From: Streptococcus mitis
GTDB taxonomy: Bacteria > Bacillota > Bacilli > Lactobacillales > Streptococcaceae
Direction: 5' to 3'
DNA: 64,000 nucleotides
Assembly (NCBI RefSeq): GCF_002860865.1
Contig: NZ_PKIE01000001.1
Span: 372,001 to 436,000 of the forward strand
Position 1 is the stretch's first letter; the number at the start of each line of letters is the position of its first letter. The translations under genes were made by a program, and so were the position numbers. The notes under the pieces are model-generated. The model was not told the DNA's origin and made no database searches. It saw only the letters and a list, made by a program, of their open reading frames with translations. Shown piece after piece: positions 12,989 through 22,097 of this stretch.

Positions 12989-13408
12989 ATGGCTCAGTTA
13001 ACTGTCCAGATCGTGACACCAGATGGTCTCGTCTATGATCACCATGCCAGCTATGTATCGGTTCGAACTCTGGATGGTGAGATGGGGATCTTGCCACGAC
13101 ATGAAAATATGATTGCGGTTTTAGCAGTTGATGAAGTAAAGGTAAAACGTATTGATGATGAAGATCACGTGAACTGGATTGCAGTAAACGGAGGCGTTAT
13201 TGAAATTGCCAATAATACCATCACAATCGTTGCGGATTCTGCAGAACGTGCTCGTGATATCGATATCAGTCGTGCAGAACGTGCCAAGCTTCGTGCAGAG
13301 CAAGAAATTGAAGAAGCACAAGACAAAAACTTGATTGATCAAGAACGTCGTGCGAAGATTGCACTGCAACGTGCCATTAACCGTATTAATGTCGGAAAAA
13401 GACTATAA
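12989..13408 (+). CDS. atpC: F0F1 ATP synthase subunit epsilon
   Basis: The 139-residue subunit has an N-terminal beta sandwich (about 1-86) with the conserved segment [17 protein letters not shown], and a C-terminal two-helix region rich in Arg and Glu that acts as an inhibitory ratchet in the family. It ends the operon 2 bases before a strong terminator. Confidence 0.96.
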   Translation: MAQLTVQIVTPDGLVYDHHASYVSVRTLDGEMGILPRHENMIAVLAVDEVKVKRIDDEDHVNWIAVNGGVIEIANNTITIVADSAERARDIDISRAERAKLRAEQEIEEAQDKNLIDQERRAKIALQRAINRINVGKRL

Positions 13409-13410
13409 AA

Positions 13411-13442
13411 AAAATGAACTTGAATTATCAAGTTCATTTTTT
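13411..13442 (+). terminator. atp operon terminator (bidirectional)
   Basis: A perfect stem, AAAATGAACTTGA with TCAAGTTCATTTT, loop ATTA, is flanked by A and T runs, so it can also end the minus-strand lactonase transcript that converges on it. Confidence 0.95.
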
Positions 13443-13450
13443 ATGTATTC

Positions 13451-14464
13451 TTAAGGGGCAAAACTGATGCAGACCGCTTCTGGAACATGGAAGTCGTTGG
13501 AAAGTTCTGCTAGACGACCAGTTTCAGGATTGCGTTTAAAGACGGTTGCATTATCAGAGTCTTGATGGACAGCAATAAGGAATTCTTGATCTGGTGTCAA
13601 ATCAAAATCACGTGGAGTCTGACCATGTGTTGGAACGATTTCTAACAACTCTAAGCTACCGTCCGCTAGGATTGTATATACTGCGATAGAATCATGACCA
13701 CGGTTAGAAGCGTAGAGGTATTTACCGTCTTTAGAGAGACGAATAGCAGCAGTTCCATTAAAGCCTTTATAACCGTCTGGTAGAGTTGAAACAACTTGCA
13801 TGCGTTCAAATTCGCCAACACCATCGTAGATTAGAACTTCAATAGTGCTATTGAGTTCACAAATGAGATAAGCGATTTTATAGTGGTTATGGAAAACGAT
13901 ATGACGAGAACCAGCTCCAGGAATACTATTGTAGGTATAGAGCTTAGATAATTTCCCTTCTTGATCAAGGTCATAAGTGATGACTTGGTCAGTACCCAAG
14001 TCGCAGGTCACTAGATAGTGGTCAGGTGTTAAATCTGTATAGTGAACATGTGGAGAAGCTTGATTTTCATGTGGACCTTTGCCACTGTGTTGATCCACAT
14101 CACTAAGTAGAAGACTACCATCTTCCTGACGTTTATAAACAAGAACCTGTCCTTTATGGTAGTTGGCTGCATAGACCAAATCACGCTTTTCATCAACGGC
14201 AACATAACAGTGGGGAGCTCCTTCTTCAACGACATGATTTAATAAAATCCCGTCAATTTGATAGGCTGCAATTCCTCCCTTATCGTCTTGACTACCAACA
14301 GTGTATAAATGTTGGTGCTGGTCAAAGGCAAGGTAGGTTGGGCTTGGCTCAGGAGCAAAAAGTTCTAGATTTGAAAGCTGACCAGTTTCTGTATCAAAGT
14401 CTGCCTTGTAAATCCCTTGAGAAGTCCGACGTGTATAAGTTCCAAAATAAACAGTTTCTTTCAT
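13451..14464 (-). CDS. Lactonase family beta-propeller (6-phosphogluconolactonase-like)
   Basis: The protein of about 337 residues belongs to the YbhE/Pgl-type seven-bladed propeller family, which hydrolyses 6-phosphogluconolactone. Repeated blades show patterns such as HCYVAVDEKRDLVYAANY and LSKDGKYLYASNRGHDSIAV, and the end has the typical PRDFDLTPDQEFLIAVHQDS. The ATG at 14464 is preferred because AGAGG precedes it; an upstream in-frame extension would add 17 unlikely residues. Since zwf is also in this window, this enzyme could supply the next pentose-phosphate step, but that is inference. Confidence 0.8.
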   Translation of the reverse strand: MKETVYFGTYTRRTSQGIYKADFDTETGQLSNLELFAPEPSPTYLAFDQHQHLYTVGSQDDKGGIAAYQIDGILLNHVVEEGAPHCYVAVDEKRDLVYAANYHKGQVLVYKRQEDGSLLLSDVDQHSGKGPHENQASPHVHYTDLTPDHYLVTCDLGTDQVITYDLDQEGKLSKLYTYNSIPGAGSRHIVFHNHYKIAYLICELNSTIEVLIYDGVGEFERMQVVSTLPDGYKGFNGTAAIRLSKDGKYLYASNRGHDSIAVYTILADGSLELLEIVPTHGQTPRDFDLTPDQEFLIAVHQDSDNATVFKRNPETGRLAELSNDFHVPEAVCISFAP

Positions 14465-14533
14465 AACTTTACCTCTATATAAAGATAAGACTATTATATC
14501 ACAAAAACAAGCCAATTAAAGACATCCAATTAG

Positions 14534-14552
14534 ATGTAAGCACTTTAAAAAA
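14534..14552. repeat. 19-bp direct repeat, left copy
   Basis: ATGTAAGCACTTTAAAAAA occurs here and again, identical, at 16687-16705. The two copies bracket the oligopeptide-binding lipoprotein gene and its terminator. Confidence 0.75.
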
Positions 14553-14620
14553 ATAATTGATTGGTTTTTTAAAAAATATAATAATATTGAGATTGTTTTC
14601 CTTACTTTTCTTCTTAAAAG

Positions 14621-14629
14621 TGCTATAAT
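14621..14629 (+). promoter_or_regulatory. Extended -10 promoter of the lipoprotein gene
   Basis: TGCTATAAT is a perfect extended -10 box 31 bp before the ATG. No good -35 is seen at the usual distance. Confidence 0.65.
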
Positions 14630-14660
14630 AAATCTATCAAATTATCAAAGGAGTTTGACT

Positions 14661-16643
14661 ATGAAAAAACGAGTTTTTTTAGCGACTGGAATTGCAGTTT
14701 TGTCTACTGCTGTCCTAGCAGCGTGTTCATCTGGTAATGCTAATAAAGAAGCAAATAAACCAGTTACTTATGCCTATGTATTTTCATCAGATCCTTCGAC
14801 TCTGGATTATACAGTTTCTGGAAATGTCAGCACTAAACAGGTCACAGGTAACGTTATTGACGGTTTGCTTGAAAATGACCAATATGGGAATCTTGTTCCA
14901 TCAGTTGCAGAAGATTGGACTGTTTCCAAAGATGGTTTGACCTATACCTATAAAATCCGTCAGGGTATCAAATGGTATACCAATGAGGGGGAAGAGTATG
15001 GTGATGTCAAGGCTCAAGACTTTGTGACTGGTCTGAAACACGCAGCAGATAAGAAATCACAGGCTCTTTATCTCGTACAGGATTCTATCAAAGGATTGGA
15101 TGACTATGTAAATGGGAAAACAACAGATTTTTCTAGTGTTGGGGTAAAAGCAACTGACGATTATACTGTAGTCTATACTTTGAATCATCCAGAATCTTTC
15201 TGGAATTCAAAAACAACAATGGGAGTCCTTGCACCAGTTAATGAAGACTTTTTAGCTTCTAAAGGAGATGACTTTGGTAAACCAACGGATGTAACGAGCA
15301 TTCTATACAATGGGCCTTATCTCCTCAAAGGTCTTACATCTAAGTCTTCTATCGAAATGACCAAAAATCAAAACTACTGGGATAAACAAAATGTCTTTAT
15401 TGATGATATCAAGTTATCCTTCTTTGATGGTCAAGATGCAGACTCTCTAGGACGCGGTTTTGATGAGGGACACTATCCAGCTGCACCACTCTTTAAAAAC
15501 TCTGCCAACTATGAACGTCTAAAAGAAAAATACAAGGATAATATTGTGTATGGTCAACAGCGTGGAGGAGTTTTTTATATCTCAACCAATATCGACCGTG
15601 TAAATTACAATCACACTGCTAAAACAAGTGATACAGAAAAAACTTCTACTAAGAAAGCCTTGTTAAACAAAGATTTCCGTCAAGCCTTGGCTTTTGCGGT
15701 AGATCGTAAAGCAGGGATCTCTCAAGTATTTGGTGATGAAGTAGGACCTCGTAAGTTACGGACAAGTTTCACTCCTCCAACATTTGTTCAAGTAGGAGAT
15801 CAAACATTTGGTCAAGTTACTAAGACAGAATTGGATAAATTGGATAATGTCTGGAAAGATGTCAGTTTTGATGATGCCCAAGATTCACTTCATAATGTAG
15901 ACAAGGCTAAGGCTAAGTTTGAAGCTGCTAAGAAAACCCTTCAAGCTGATGGAGTACAGTTCCCAATTCATTTAGATTTGCCAATTTCTTCATCAAATCC
16001 AGATTTTATTCGTCAGGTTCAGTCTTATAAACAATCCATTGAGGAAGCATTAGGCTCTGACAATGTAGTTGTTGATATTCAACAAGTTTCTGATGACGAA
16101 TTGGGCAGTATGACTGTTCTAGCTACTTCCAATGCCAATACCGATTGGGATATTAATGCAGTCAGTGGTTGGAGTCCAGACTTTGCTGATCCATCGACTT
16201 ATCTAGATGTATTTGATCCAACTTCAGGTCCAAGTCTCCTAAGTGCTCTTGGTGTAGCACCAGGAACAGACAATCCAGTCATTAAAACAGTTGGATTGGA
16301 TAAATACAAAGAATTGATTGATGATGCAAACAGTGAGAAAACGGACCTTCAAAAACGTTATTCTAAATATGCTAAGGCTCAAGCTTGGTTGTCAGATAGT
16401 TCACTTGTTATTCCAGTATACTCTGATGGTGCTCAAATGCTAGTGACGAAAAATGTTCCTGGCAGTGGTGCAGGTGGCTGGGTAGGTGATAAGACCAGTG
16501 AAAATAGCTACAAATATCTGAAAATTCAAGATAAGATAGTCACTACTAAAGAAATGGATGAGTTCCGCAAGAAATTTGCTGATGAAAAAGCCAAATCCAA
16601 TGCTGATTATCAGAAGAACTTAGACCGTCATATTCAAGACTAA
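14661..16643 (+). CDS. Oligopeptide ABC transporter substrate-binding lipoprotein (AliA/AliB/AmiA family)
   Basis: The 660-residue lipoprotein has a signal peptide with lipobox LAAC (C22 lipidated) and the SBP_bac_5 fold (YVFSSDPSTLDYTVSGNVS near the start, GWSPDFADPSTYLDVF near 510). Close relatives bind peptides for the shared Ami permease AmiCDEF; no permease gene is adjacent, so it is probably an orphan receptor. ATG 14661 is chosen over TTG 14655 because of AAAGGAG at 14647-14653. An extended -10 lies upstream and a terminator downstream, and identical 19-bp repeats flank the whole unit. Which Ali paralogue it is cannot be fixed by eye. Confidence 0.88.
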   Translation: MKKRVFLATGIAVLSTAVLAACSSGNANKEANKPVTYAYVFSSDPSTLDYTVSGNVSTKQVTGNVIDGLLENDQYGNLVPSVAEDWTVSKDGLTYTYKIRQGIKWYTNEGEEYGDVKAQDFVTGLKHAADKKSQALYLVQDSIKGLDDYVNGKTTDFSSVGVKATDDYTVVYTLNHPESFWNSKTTMGVLAPVNEDFLASKGDDFGKPTDVTSILYNGPYLLKGLTSKSSIEMTKNQNYWDKQNVFIDDIKLSFFDGQDADSLGRGFDEGHYPAAPLFKNSANYERLKEKYKDNIVYGQQRGGVFYISTNIDRVNYNHTAKTSDTEKTSTKKALLNKDFRQALAFAVDRKAGISQVFGDEVGPRKLRTSFTPPTFVQVGDQTFGQVTKTELDKLDNVWKDVSFDDAQDSLHNVDKAKAKFEAAKKTLQADGVQFPIHLDLPISSSNPDFIRQVQSYKQSIEEALGSDNVVVDIQQVSDDELGSMTVLATSNANTDWDINAVSGWSPDFADPSTYLDVFDPTSGPSLLSALGVAPGTDNPVIKTVGLDKYKELIDDANSEKTDLQKRYSKYAKAQAWLSDSSLVIPVYSDGAQMLVTKNVPGSGAGGWVGDKTSENSYKYLKIQDKIVTTKEMDEFRKKFADEKAKSNADYQKNLDRHIQD

Positions 16644-16645
16644 TC

Positions 16646-16675
16646 AAATCTCCTCTTTTGAGGGGATTTTTTATG
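16646..16675 (+). terminator. Terminator after the lipoprotein gene
   Basis: The stem AAATCTCCTC with GAGGGGATTT (one G-T pair), loop TTTT, is followed by TTTT. It lies just after the stop codon. Confidence 0.9.
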
Positions 16676-16686
16676 TCGTTGTCTCC

Positions 16687-16705
16687 ATGTAAGCACTTTA
16701 AAAAA
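16687..16705. repeat. 19-bp direct repeat, right copy
   Basis: This is identical over 19 bases to 14534-14552. It sits between the lipoprotein terminator and the promoter of the next gene (TGGTATAAT at 16726-16734). Confidence 0.75.
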
Positions 16706-16760
16706 GAGTTATTTTGATCTAAAAATGGTATAATGAAAGAATGACAGAAAGGAATTATTT

Positions 16761-17927
16761 ATGGAACAAAAAGAGAAACATTTTAGCCTATCTTGGTTTT
16801 TCAAGTGGTTTTTGGACAACAAGGCAATTACGGTATTTTTGGTAACCTTATTATTGGGACTGAATCTTTTTATTTTAAGTAAGATTAGTTTTCTATTTTC
16901 ACCTGTTTTAGACTTTTTGGCAGTTGTGATGTTACCAGTCATTCTATCTGGCCTGCTATATTATTTGTTGAATCCTATTGTTGATTGGATAGAGAAGCAT
17001 AGGATTAATCGGGTCATAGCCATCAGTATTGTCTTTGTGATTATCGCTCTCTTTATCATTTGGGGCTTGGCAGTAGCTATTCCAAATCTGCAACGTCAAG
17101 TTTTATCATTTGCAAGGAATGTTCCAGTCTACCTTGAAGATGCTGACAGGGTTATTGACGATTTGGTAACCAAGCGTTTACCAGATGATTTCAGACCTCA
17201 GTTAGAACAAGTTTTGACAAACTTTTCAAGTCAGGCTACAGTTTGGGCAAGTAAAGTTTCTTCTCAGGCAGTCAACTGGGTGAGCGCCTTTATTAGCGGG
17301 GCTTCTCAAGTGATTGTTGCCTTGATTATCGTTCCTTTCATGCTCTTTTATCTCTTACGTGATGGAAAAGGACTACGTCACTATTTGACCCAATTCATGC
17401 CAACGAAATTGAAAGAACCTGTTGGACAAGTTTTATCAGATGTGAATCAACAGTTGTCCAACTATGTTCGAGGGCAAGTAACAGTAGCTATTATTGTTGC
17501 GGTAATGTTTATGATTTTCTTCAAGATCATTGGTCTACGCTATGCAGTTACGTTGGGTGTTACTGCTGGTATTTTAAATCTGGTTCCTTATTTGGGTAGC
17601 TTCTTAGCCATGCTTCCTGCCCTAGTATTGGGCTTGATTGCTGGGCCAGTCATGCTTTTAAAAGTAGTGATTGTCTTTATTGTAGAACAAACTATTGAAG
17701 GCCGTTTTGTCTCTCCATTGATTTTGGGAAGTCAATTAAACATCCATCCCATTAATATTCTCTTTGTTTTGTTAACTTCAGGATCCATGTTTGGTATCTG
17801 GGGAGTCTTGCTCGGTATTCCAGTTTATGCCTCTGCTAAAGTTGTCATTTCAGCCATTTTTGAATGGTATAAGGTAGTCAGTGGCCTATATGAACTAGAA
17901 GGGGAGGAAGTCAAGAGTGAACAATAG
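16761..17927 (+). CDS. AI-2E family transporter (PerM/YdiK-like membrane protein)
   Basis: The 388-residue membrane protein has about seven or eight hydrophobic segments and the family signatures VVMLPVILSGLLYYLLNPIV and PYLGSFLAMLPALVLGL. Members include the E. coli TqsA protein linked to autoinducer-2 export and Na+/H+ antiporters, so the substrate is open. An extended -10 (TGGTATAAT, 16726-16734) precedes it. The end overlaps the next gene by 11 bases. Confidence 0.85.
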   Translation: MEQKEKHFSLSWFFKWFLDNKAITVFLVTLLLGLNLFILSKISFLFSPVLDFLAVVMLPVILSGLLYYLLNPIVDWIEKHRINRVIAISIVFVIIALFIIWGLAVAIPNLQRQVLSFARNVPVYLEDADRVIDDLVTKRLPDDFRPQLEQVLTNFSSQATVWASKVSSQAVNWVSAFISGASQVIVALIIVPFMLFYLLRDGKGLRHYLTQFMPTKLKEPVGQVLSDVNQQLSNYVRGQVTVAIIVAVMFMIFFKIIGLRYAVTLGVTAGILNLVPYLGSFLAMLPALVLGLIAGPVMLLKVVIVFIVEQTIEGRFVSPLILGSQLNIHPINILFVLLTSGSMFGIWGVLLGIPVYASAKVVISAIFEWYKVVSGLYELEGEEVKSEQ

Positions 17928-19146
17928 TCAACAGATGTTACAGGCTTTGGAAGAACAAGATTTAGTTAAGGCAGAACATTATTTCGTCAAAGCTTTAGAA
18001 AATGATCCAAGTGAGCTTCTTTATGAATTAGCGACTTATCTAGAAGGAATTGGTTTCTATCCTCAGGCCAAGGAAATTTACCTGAAAATCGTAGAGGATT
18101 TCCCAGAGGTTAATCTTAATCTAGCAGCTATTGCTAGCGAAGATGGTCAAATCGAAGAAGCCTTTGCCTATCTAGAGGAAATCCAAGCTGACAGTGACTG
18201 GTATGTGTCGGCTTTGGCACTTAAAGCGGACCTTTACCAGATGGAAGGTTTGACAGATGTGGCACGTGAGAAATTGTTAGAAGCATTGACTTACTCAGAG
18301 GATCCTCTCTTGATATTGGGCTTGGCAGAATTAGATAGTGAGTTGGAAAATTACCAAGAGGCCATTCAAGGCTATGCCCAGTTAGATAATCGTACTATTT
18401 ATGAGCAAACAGGCATTTCTACCTATCAACGGATTGGCTTTGCCTATGCACAGTTGGGGAAATTTGAAACGGCTACAGAGTTTTTAGAAAAAGCCCTGGA
18501 GTTAGAATACGATGACCTAACAGCTTTTGAGTTGGCCAGTCTTTACTTTGATCAAGAAGAATATCAAAAAGCTGTTCTATACTTTAAGCAACTTGATACC
18601 ATTTCACCTGATTTTGAAGGCTATGAGTATGGTTACAGTCAGGCCTTACATAAGGAACATCAAGTTCAAGAAGCCCTGCGTATCGCTAAGCAAGGCTTAG
18701 AGAAAAATCCCTTTGAAACAAGACTCTTGTTAGTAGCTTCACAATTTTCCTATGAATTGCATGATGCTAGTGGAGCAGAGAACTACCTCCTTACTGCTAA
18801 AGAAGATGCTGAGGATACGGAAGAAATCTTACTCCGTCTAGCAACTATTTATCTGGAGCAGGAACGTTATGAAGACATTCTAGACTTGCAAAGTGAGGAG
18901 CCAGAAAATCTCTTGACCAAGTGGATGATTGCTCGTTCCTATCAAGAAATGGACGATTTGGATACTGCCTATGAGCTTTATCAAGAGTTGGCAGGAGATT
19001 TAAAGGACAATCCAGAGTTTCTGGAACACTATATCTATCTCTTGCGTGAATTGGGCTACTTTGAGGAAGCAAAAGTTAATGCACAAACTTACTTAAAACT
19101 AGTTCCAGATGATGTTCAAATGCAAGAATTGTTTGAGACATTGTAA
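17917..19146 (+). CDS. Tetratricopeptide repeat protein
   Basis: The 409-residue acidic, soluble protein is built of successive TPR helices, for example YQRIGFAYAQLGKFETATEF and LASLYFDQEEYQKAVLYF. There is no signal peptide. It starts with GTG inside the end of the transporter gene, behind GGGGAGGAAG, so the two are translationally coupled. Homologous TPR proteins occur throughout streptococci without a defined function; scaffolding is the most that can be inferred. A long hairpin terminator follows. Confidence 0.85.
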   Translation: MNNSQQMLQALEEQDLVKAEHYFVKALENDPSELLYELATYLEGIGFYPQAKEIYLKIVEDFPEVNLNLAAIASEDGQIEEAFAYLEEIQADSDWYVSALALKADLYQMEGLTDVAREKLLEALTYSEDPLLILGLAELDSELENYQEAIQGYAQLDNRTIYEQTGISTYQRIGFAYAQLGKFETATEFLEKALELEYDDLTAFELASLYFDQEEYQKAVLYFKQLDTISPDFEGYEYGYSQALHKEHQVQEALRIAKQGLEKNPFETRLLLVASQFSYELHDASGAENYLLTAKEDAEDTEEILLRLATIYLEQERYEDILDLQSEEPENLLTKWMIARSYQEMDDLDTAYELYQELAGDLKDNPEFLEHYIYLLRELGYFEEAKVNAQTYLKLVPDDVQMQELFETL

Positions 19147-19159
19147 AAATCTATACATT

Positions 19160-19210
19160 ACAGAAAACTGCAAGTTATTACTAGAGGGTAACTGCGGTTT
19201 TCTGTTTTAA
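19160..19210 (+). terminator. Terminator after the TPR gene
   Basis: A long imperfect stem pairs ACAGAAAACTGCAAGTTA with TAACTGCGGTTTTCTGT and is followed by TTTT. Confidence 0.85.
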
Positions 19211-19299
19211 AAAGAACAATTTTCAACTAATATATTCTCTTGAAAAAAGTTTCAACTAGGATTATAATATAAAATTATGAGTAATAGAGGAGGGAAATA

Positions 19300-19926
19300 A
19301 TGCTTGATACGATAGCTCTACCGATTGAAGTCCGATATATTATTCTCATTTTATTGTCTTGTTTTTCTGATTTTATCATTGGCTATGAAAGAAAGTCTAA
19401 GCACAAGCAGGCTGGGAGAAAGACTCATATCTTAGTTGCCTTAACTGCAACTTTAATGATGATTTTATCAAAAGAAGCTTTCTTGGATACGCCTAATTAT
19501 GATACTTCTAGGGTTGCGGCCCAAATTGTCAGTGGTATTATTTTCATGAGGGATAAAAAAATCAGTGGTATCACCACAGCAGTTGGTATTTGGGTAACTG
19601 CAGGTATTGGGATGGCGATTGGAGCAGGTTTTGCTTTTCTAGGCTTATTTTGCAGTTTAATTGTTGTCTCTGTTCAGAAAAGTAGCTCTAAATTTTTGAA
19701 AAGCGATACTCATTATCATATCAGAATGACTGGATTTGTAACCAATAAACCTTCAATAGATACCTTGAATATTCTCATTGAACAGAAGGGATTTTACAAT
19801 CTAAATATTGACATGGATAGGAATGAAAGTGGCTATAATCTCACAATTAGAGCTGATCACGATAAATCCATTTCTTACAAAATATGGCTGAGATTTTATG
19901 GCAATGTGACGAGAATTTTTATGTAA
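19300..19926 (+). CDS. MgtC/SapB family membrane protein
   Basis: The 208-residue protein has four or five N-terminal helices with MgtC features (IGYERKSKHKQAGRKTHIL, then ALTATLMM) and a soluble C-terminal domain of ACT-like character from about residue 140. MgtC proteins are tied to Mg2+ limitation and acid survival in other bacteria; here the role is inferred from family only. GGAGGGAAATA precedes the ATG. The sequence IIFMRDKKISGITTAVGIW corresponds to the usual conserved GxxG region but reads FMRDKK where many relatives have G-rich residues. Confidence 0.8.
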   Translation: MLDTIALPIEVRYIILILLSCFSDFIIGYERKSKHKQAGRKTHILVALTATLMMILSKEAFLDTPNYDTSRVAAQIVSGIIFMRDKKISGITTAVGIWVTAGIGMAIGAGFAFLGLFCSLIVVSVQKSSSKFLKSDTHYHIRMTGFVTNKPSIDTLNILIEQKGFYNLNIDMDRNESGYNLTIRADHDKSISYKIWLRFYGNVTRIFM

Positions 19927-19956
19927 ATCAGGTTAAGATTGTTTCATTAGAAGGAT

Positions 19957-19986
19957 AGAGTTTTGTTTTCATAGCAAAACTCTTAT
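19957..19986 (+). terminator. Probable terminator after the mgtC-like gene
   Basis: The stem GAGTTTTG with CAAAACTC, loop about 9 nt, is followed by TTATT. The rest of the 294-bp space before the aquaglyceroporin gene holds a cre site and a promoter. Confidence 0.7.
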
Positions 19987-20116
19987 TGGTGAATGGGGAA
20001 AGATACTTCTTATTCCCTATACTATGTATCAGTAGGAATTGACATAAAAGCATCAGATTAGCTCAGATAACATAATGAACTGGGAATATCTTGGAAAAAA
20101 GATTAGTTTATAAGAT

Positions 20117-20131
20117 TTGGAACCGTTTTCT
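20117..20131. promoter_or_regulatory. Catabolite-responsive element (cre)
   Basis: TTGGAACCGTTTTCT satisfies every position of the CcpA consensus WTGNAANCGNWNNCW. It lies 24 bp upstream of the -35 of the aquaglyceroporin promoter. Its position suggests CcpA control of glycerol uptake; this is inference. Confidence 0.6.
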
Positions 20132-20154
20132 GTCACAATCTTTCGGGAAAGTAG

Positions 20155-20183
20155 TTGCTAAAAGATGTAAAAATTGATAGAAT
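20155..20183 (+). promoter_or_regulatory. Promoter of the aquaglyceroporin gene
   Basis: TTGCTA (20155-20160) and TAGAAT (20178-20183) are 17 bp apart, 38 bp before the ATG. Confidence 0.6.
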
Positions 20184-20220
20184 AAGGATTGTCTAAAAAA
20201 TTTTAAGGAGAATCTATCAA

Positions 20221-21090
20221 ATGGATTTCACATGGGCAATTAAATATGCCACTGAATTTTTGGGAACTGCTATTTTGATCATTCTTGGAAATGGTGCAGT
20301 TGCCAACGTTGAACTTAAAGGTACGAAAGGTCACCAAAGTGGCTGGATCGTTATCGCTGTTGGTTATGGTATGGGGGTTATGATCCCAGCCTTGATGTTT
20401 GGTAACGTATCTGGTAACCACATCAACCCAGCCTTCACTCTTGGACTTGCAATCAGCGGTCTTTTCCCTTGGGCTCAAGTTGCGCCTTATATCATCGCAC
20501 AAGTTTTGGGTGCTATCTTTGGTCAAGCCTTGGTTGTGGCAACACACCGCCCATACTACTTGAAAACTGAAAATCCAAACAACATTTTGGGTACTTTCTC
20601 AACAATTTCAAGTTTGGATAATGGTACAAAAGAATCACATTTTGCAGCAACTGTTAATGGTTTTGTAAATGAGTTTGTTGGATCATTTGTTCTTTTCTTT
20701 GCAGCCCTTGGAATGACTAAAAACTTCTTTGGTTCTGAAGTGCTTCAATACATGAAACAAATGGCTAGTCAAGCAGGTCAAAATGTTGATTTTTCTGATT
20801 TAGCAATCAAAGCCCAAGTAGCACCACATACTGCTTCAGGACTTTCAGTAGCTCACTTGGCACTTGGATTCCTTGTTATGGCCTTGGTAACATCACTTGG
20901 TGGACCTACAGGACCTGCCTTGAACCCTGCTCGTGACTTGGGACCACGTCTCCTTCATGCTTTCCTTCCAAAATCAGTTCTTGGTGAGCACAAAGACGAT
21001 TCAAAATGGTGGTATTCTTGGGTACCAGTAGTAGCACCGATCGCAGCAGCAATTGCGGCAGTAGCTATTTTCAAATTCCTTTACCTATAA
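20221..21090 (+). CDS. gla: MIP family aquaglyceroporin (glycerol facilitator)
   Basis: The 289-residue channel has six helices and two NPA boxes, NHINPAFTLG near 64 and ALNPARDLGPR near 232. The long inserted loop between helices 3 and 4 and before the second NPA box matches the Gla type of lactic acid bacteria, which passes glycerol and water. TAAGGAGAA precedes the ATG. It is monocistronic; no glpK or glpO is adjacent. The IS element begins 59 bp after its stop, so its downstream context has been rearranged. Confidence 0.88.
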   Translation: MDFTWAIKYATEFLGTAILIILGNGAVANVELKGTKGHQSGWIVIAVGYGMGVMIPALMFGNVSGNHINPAFTLGLAISGLFPWAQVAPYIIAQVLGAIFGQALVVATHRPYYLKTENPNNILGTFSTISSLDNGTKESHFAATVNGFVNEFVGSFVLFFAALGMTKNFFGSEVLQYMKQMASQAGQNVDFSDLAIKAQVAPHTASGLSVAHLALGFLVMALVTSLGGPTGPALNPARDLGPRLLHAFLPKSVLGEHKDDSKWWYSWVPVVAPIAAAIAAVAIFKFLYL

Positions 21091-21178
21091 GAAATTGAGT
21101 TCTCTATCTATTGTAATAGATTGAAGAAAAATTAAAAACGCATAATATTGTACTGACCCCAAAAAGTTAGACAATTAT

Positions 21179-22097
21179 TTAAGCAAAGGATTTAGTTCTG
21201 TATTGTACGGGGCTAAGTCCTTTTAGTTTTACCTTAATTCGTTTGTTGTTGTAGTAATCAATTGTAGTAATCAATATAGTCTACAATAGCTTGTTCCAAG
21301 TGTTCAAGTGACTGAAACGTATTCTCATAACCATAAAACATTTCAGACTTAAGAATGCCAAAGAAAGATTCCATCATACCGTTATCTGGGCTATTTCCCT
21401 TACGTGACATAGATGGCTGGATTCCCTTATTCTTTAAAAAATGATGATAGAAATCGTGTTGGTATTGCCCTCCTTGGTCACTATGGAGAATTGTATTTTC
21501 GTAATGGTTCTCTGTAAAGGCTTGTTCTAGCATAGCTTTCATTTGTACTAAGTTCGGCGAAGTAGAAAGATTGTAGGAGATAATTTCGCTGTTAAAGCCA
21601 TCTAAAACTGGTGATAAATAAAGCTTTAGTCTACTTGCTGGAATGGCAAATTTTGTCACATCTGTGTAGCATTTTTGCATTAGTTTGGTTGCTTCAAATT
21701 GACGTTGAATAAGATTATCTGCTTTCTTGCCAACATCTCCTTGGTATGAAGAATACTTCCGTTTACGGCGAATTCGAGCCGTTAAACCAAGTACTTTCAT
21801 CAGACGCTGCGCCTTCTTATGGTTCACTACAAAGCCACGATTTCGTAATTCTAGAGTCATGCGACGATAGCCGTAATTTCCTTTATGCTCAGTATAAATT
21901 GACTGAATTTCAGCTTTAATATCATAATCTTTATCGCTTTGATCCAGCTGTTTTAAGTGGCAATAATAGGTTGAACGGGCAAGCTTAATAATCTTTAGAA
22001 GAATATCTAAAGAAAACTCTGTTACCAGTCCTTGAACAATTTCCGTTTTTCTTCTTGCTCCTTTTCGTCCCTCAATCGGAGTTCTCTCAACTTTTTT
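21179..22097 (-). pseudogene. IS3-family transposase OrfB, frameshifted near the C-terminus
   Basis: The -1 frame stays open from the slippery site at 22091-22097 through the rve integrase core. It has TDVTKFAIP, LDGFNSEIISYN and HSDQGGQYQ, and the glutamate in PDNGMMESFFG, so the DDE residues are all present. At 21250-21275 the 13-mer TGTAGTAATCAAT is tandemly duplicated. This shifts the frame and stops translation at 21258, replacing the last 25 or so residues (the NNKRIKVKLKGLSPVQYR end, still readable downstream to a stop at 21179). Confidence 0.85.
21250..21275. repeat. 13-bp tandem duplication inside the transposase gene
   Basis: TGTAGTAATCAAT is present twice in direct contact (21250-21262 and 21263-21275). 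Thirteen is not a multiple of three, so it disrupts OrfB. Confidence 0.95.
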
